In this document: positions 5,391 through 7,467 of the stretch, in pieces | Layout: the number at the start of each line of letters is the position of its first letter | How positions within the stretch are numbered: the first letter of the stretch is position 1 | Made by a program: the position numbers and the translations under genes | Notes under the pieces: model-generated | The model's input: the letters and a program-made list of their open reading frames with translations, nothing else | Database searches by the model: none | What the model was told of the DNA's origin: nothing | NCBI RefSeq assembly: GCF_015207245.1 | Contig: NZ_JADEXF010000142.1 | Coordinates: 1-7,467, forward strand | DNA length: 7,467 nucleotides | Source: Nostoc cf. edaphicum LEGE 07299 | Lineage (GTDB): Bacteria > Cyanobacteriota > Cyanobacteriia > Cyanobacteriales > Nostocaceae | Direction of reading: 5' to 3'

Positions 5391-6599
5391 TTAAACCAGT
5401 GCTGCTGTTGCTTTTAATGTGAAAATCTTCTCAATTACATCTTCTACCACCTTATCTGGTGTAGAAGCTCCAGAAGTAATTCCCACAACAATTTCTCCAT
5501 CAGGCAACCAGTTATCTGTAGTTATTAACTGCCCATTTAATTGCCGATGTTCAATAGAATATGCTGATTTAAGGCGTTCAACAGTATCAATATGATAAGA
5601 AGGAATTCCTCGCTCAAAGGCAATTTGTTGCAACTGAGTAGTATTCGAGGAATTAAACCCACCAATTACTACCATCAAATCTAAATTATGTTCCACTAAT
5701 TCCAACATGGCATCTTGACGTTCTTGGGTAGCGTCACAAATGGTGTTGAAGCTTTGGAAATGCTGATTTAACTCAGTGGGGCCATACTTCTGTAACATAG
5801 TCCGCTCAAAAAGCTTGCCGATTTGCTCAGTTTCGCCTTTAAGCATGGTAGTTTGGTTAGCAATACCAACTCTTGCTAAATCGCGATCAGGGTCAAATCC
5901 TGCTGAACAAGCTTTCGCAAATTTTGTCAGAAATTCTTCACGGTTGCCACCATTGATAATATAGTCAGCAACATATTCTGCTTCTTGCAAATTCAACACT
6001 ATTAAATACTTGCCAGCAAAGGAACTAGTCGCAACTGTTTCTTCGTGCTTATATTTGCCGTGAATTATTGATGTATAATCGATTTTTTTGTGCTTTTCTA
6101 CTGTATTCCAAACTTTAGATACCCAAGGACAAGTTGTATCAACAATTTTGCAGCCTTTCTCGTGAAGTATCTGCATTTCTTGAACGCTAGCCCCAAAAGC
6201 GGGTAATATGACCACATCACCAATTCCAACAACAGAAAAGTCTTTATTCTTTCCTTCAATGGGGATAAATTCTACTTCCATCTCCTGCATCCGCTGATTT
6301 ACAGAAGGGTTGTGGATAATTTCGTTAGTAATCCAGATGTGTTCTGTGGGGAAGTGCTGGCGAGTTTCGTAGGCCATGGCCACAGCCCGTTCTACGCCCC
6401 AGCAAAAGCCAAAAGCTTGTGCTAGTCGGATTGTCACATCACCCCGTTGCAGAGTGTAATTGCGATCGCGAATTTCCTGAATCAAGTTACTCTGATACTC
6501 AGATTGCAACTGAGTGGCAACTTCTGCTTGATGACCAAAGCCCTTGCGATTGTAATTTTCTGAATGTTGCAGGCTGCGCTTAAAAGCTTTTGTATCCAT
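5391..6599 (-). CDS. ispH: 4-hydroxy-3-methylbut-2-enyl diphosphate reductase
   Basis: IspH (LytB), last enzyme of the MEP pathway. It reduces HMBPP to IPP and DMAPP with a [4Fe-4S] cluster and, in cyanobacteria, electrons probably from ferredoxin; the products feed carotenoids, the chlorophyll phytyl chain and quinones. The 402 residues match the long cyanobacterial/plant-like form rather than the shorter E. coli type. Cluster cysteines are Cys66 ([10 protein letters not shown]), Cys157 (DTTCPWV) and Cys288 (NTICDAT). Active-site blocks are EIIHNP (93-98), GKYKHEET (181-188), ANQTTML (247-253), [11 protein letters not shown] (313-323) and [10 protein letters not shown] (373-382). All expected catalytic residues appear present. 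The start at 6599 gives the family's usual [10 protein letters not shown] opening. No Shine-Dalgarno is evident. It is transcribed toward mocA (convergent) and lies 117 bp after the SGNH hydrolase, probably with its own promoter. Confidence 0.97.
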   Translation of the reverse strand: MDTKAFKRSLQHSENYNRKGFGHQAEVATQLQSEYQSNLIQEIRDRNYTLQRGDVTIRLAQAFGFCWGVERAVAMAYETRQHFPTEHIWITNEIIHNPSVNQRMQEMEVEFIPIEGKNKDFSVVGIGDVVILPAFGASVQEMQILHEKGCKIVDTTCPWVSKVWNTVEKHKKIDYTSIIHGKYKHEETVATSSFAGKYLIVLNLQEAEYVADYIINGGNREEFLTKFAKACSAGFDPDRDLARVGIANQTTMLKGETEQIGKLFERTMLQKYGPTELNQHFQSFNTICDATQERQDAMLELVEHNLDLMVVIGGFNSSNTTQLQQIAFERGIPSYHIDTVERLKSAYSIEHRQLNGQLITTDNWLPDGEIVVGITSGASTPDKVVEDVIEKIFTLKATAALV

Positions 6600-6636
6600 T
6601 AGATTTGTCTACTTAAACTCACTATTTCTTATTTTC

Positions 6637-6652
6637 TCGCGCCTAGACGCGA
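6637..6652. promoter_or_regulatory. Small inverted repeat in the ispH leader region
   Basis: TCGCG at 6637-6641 pairs with CGCGA at 6648-6652 around 6 nt, 38 bp before the ispH ATG. On the minus strand it directly follows TTGTATAAAT, a possible -10-like element, so it may lie in the 5' leader or be an operator. No matching -35 box is convincing. Tentative. Confidence 0.25.
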
Positions 6653-6686
6653 TTTATACAAAGTTGTATTCAAAGATATTATCAGA

Positions 6687-6732
6687 AAGGGGCAAAGGGA
6701 AAAGGATTTAATGCCTTTACCCTTTGCCCTTT
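6687..6732. repeat. Long interrupted hairpin over the hydrolase stop codon
   Basis: GGGCAAAGGG at 6690-6699 pairs with CCCTTTGCCC at 6720-6729, extended outward by a G-T and two A-T pairs. Inside, after an A-A mismatch, AAAGG at 6701-6705 pairs with CCTTT at 6714-6718 around an 8-nt loop. On the minus strand the stem follows the end of the SGNH gene and is followed only by TTTCTGATAAT. It could act as a weak terminator before ispH. The CCCTTTGCCCTTT text is also like a known kind of cyanobacterial spacer repeat. Confidence 0.55.
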
Positions 6733-7466
6733 AACCTTTTCCCCTCTTTTTCTTGCTGGGGTTTTAATTCAATCTCGCTATAAATCTGCAATGCAGAACG
6801 CCAAACTATATAGCCTTCAGGACTTAAGTGTAAGCCATCAGTAGTAAATTCACGGCGGAGATTTCCTTGCTTGTTGGTAAACAAGGGATGTAAATCGAGA
6901 TATTTGACACCTTTTTTGGTAGATATGCTTTGCAGTTGCTGATTTAACTGACGAATGCGACTATTGGCAACAGCTAGAAGTTTATCTCGTCCTTTCCAAG
7001 TTGCTTGTTCTGCGCCATGTGGCAAAATCGATTGGACAACAATTTGTGCTGTGGGATGCCTCTTTCGTAGATAATTGATAATTTGCCGTTGATTATCTAA
7101 AATTTCTCCATTGCTCATCCCCCGAATTAGGTCATTAATGCCAATCATCACAAAAATCACCTCTGGCTGGGTGCGGTCAAATATTTTTAATCTTTTCAAT
7201 AGACCATTGCTGGTTTCGCCAGAAATTCCTTGGTTCAGCCAATTTTTATCTTCGGGTAATAACTCAGCAGGAAACCACAAACTTAGAGAATCTCCCGCCA
7301 GGATGGTTAAATGCGGAGGATGTTGGTCAGCGGCGACCTTAGCTTCTTGGTTGAGGATATCTACCCACTCTTGATAAGTGAGTTGGTGACGGCGACCTAA
7401 ATCAGGTGTAGCAATTTGTGGTGAATTATTCAGGTTGATTGGCTCTGGGGATGCAATTACCCCAAA
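6717..7466 (-). CDS. SGNH/GDSL-family hydrolase, N-terminus beyond window
   Basis: The frame stays open from the stop at 6717-6719 to the window edge, giving 249 visible residues with the start outside. All four SGNH blocks are present (numbering from the window edge): GDSL at 58-61 with nucleophile Ser60 (codon 7287-7289); GISGET at 80-85 with the oxyanion Gly; GIND at 109-112 with the Asn; and DGLHLSPEGY at 210-219 with the catalytic Asp and His. Members are esterases, lipases or acyl/acetyl hydrolases acting on lipids or polysaccharides; the substrate cannot be told here. Starting at the internal TTG at 7280 would lose the GDSL block, so that start is rejected. Residues 1-50 before the domain suggest a linker after an N-terminal anchor or signal, which cannot be seen. 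The last ten codons (KEGKRLKGKG, basic) run into a palindromic repeat. Confidence 0.88.
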   Translation of the reverse strand, partial: FGVIASPEPINLNNSPQIATPDLGRRHQLTYQEWVDILNQEAKVAADQHPPHLTILAGDSLSLWFPAELLPEDKNWLNQGISGETSNGLLKRLKIFDRTQPEVIFVMIGINDLIRGMSNGEILDNQRQIINYLRKRHPTAQIVVQSILPHGAEQATWKGRDKLLAVANSRIRQLNQQLQSISTKKGVKYLDLHPLFTNKQGNLRREFTTDGLHLSPEGYIVWRSALQIYSEIELKPQQEKEGKRLKGKG

Positions 7467-7467
7467 A

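Noticed and set aside
5776..5964. 62-codon plus-strand frame inside ispH
   Set aside because: It is antisense to the conserved ispH region and shows no features of its own.
7111..7374. 87-codon plus-strand frame inside the SGNH hydrolase
   Set aside because: It is antisense to the conserved GDSL and GIND blocks, so it is a shadow.

Overview
The window looks like chromosomal DNA of a filamentous, Nostoc/Anabaena-type cyanobacterium. At least six perfect HIP1 octamers (GCGATCGC at 622, 720, 3671, 4361, 4627 and 6462) occur in 7.5 kb. IspH is the long cyanobacterial form of about 400 residues, and the spacers are full of small palindromic repeats of the kind scattered through these genomes. The assignment rests on these signatures and on recognised protein families; no search was run.

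Layout. Positions 1-683 hold no intact gene. They contain G/C-run hairpins, a 113-bp MITE-like element with perfect 18-bp terminal inverted repeats and a 10-bp target duplication, and a short remnant that reads as a twin-arginine (Tat) signal peptide whose start codon is ATA and which stops after 20 codons. A DUF4142 lipoprotein gene follows (684-1349, +). Convergent to it is an RTX/hemolysin-type calcium-binding protein (1567-2733, -) built from a tandem duplication. After a roughly 600-bp spacer with a strong 17-bp inverted repeat comes a two-gene + strand operon: an XdhC/CoxI family molybdoenzyme maturation factor (3329-4486) and a MocA-like molybdopterin nucleotidyltransferase (4492-5124). 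A 266-bp convergent spacer with two repeat hairpins separates it from ispH (5391-6599, -), the last enzyme of the MEP isoprenoid pathway. Upstream of ispH on the same strand is an SGNH/GDSL hydrolase (6717 to beyond 7466, -). It is open to the window edge, and its stop codon lies inside a hairpin repeat.

How the genes work together. Only xdhC and mocA form an obvious functional pair: maturation of a molybdenum hydroxylase of the xanthine dehydrogenase/aldehyde oxidase type. No hydroxylase subunit gene lies in the window, so the client enzyme must be elsewhere. The other genes look like independent units: housekeeping ispH, and exported or envelope proteins (lipoprotein, RTX protein, SGNH hydrolase).

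I do not see a CRISPR array, tRNA, rRNA, transposase, or a convincing new multigene system. The points most worth a second look are the MITE with its exact target duplication and a decayed relative 1.2 kb away, the Tat-signal remnant, and the hydrolase whose C-terminus is encoded by a mobile-looking palindrome.
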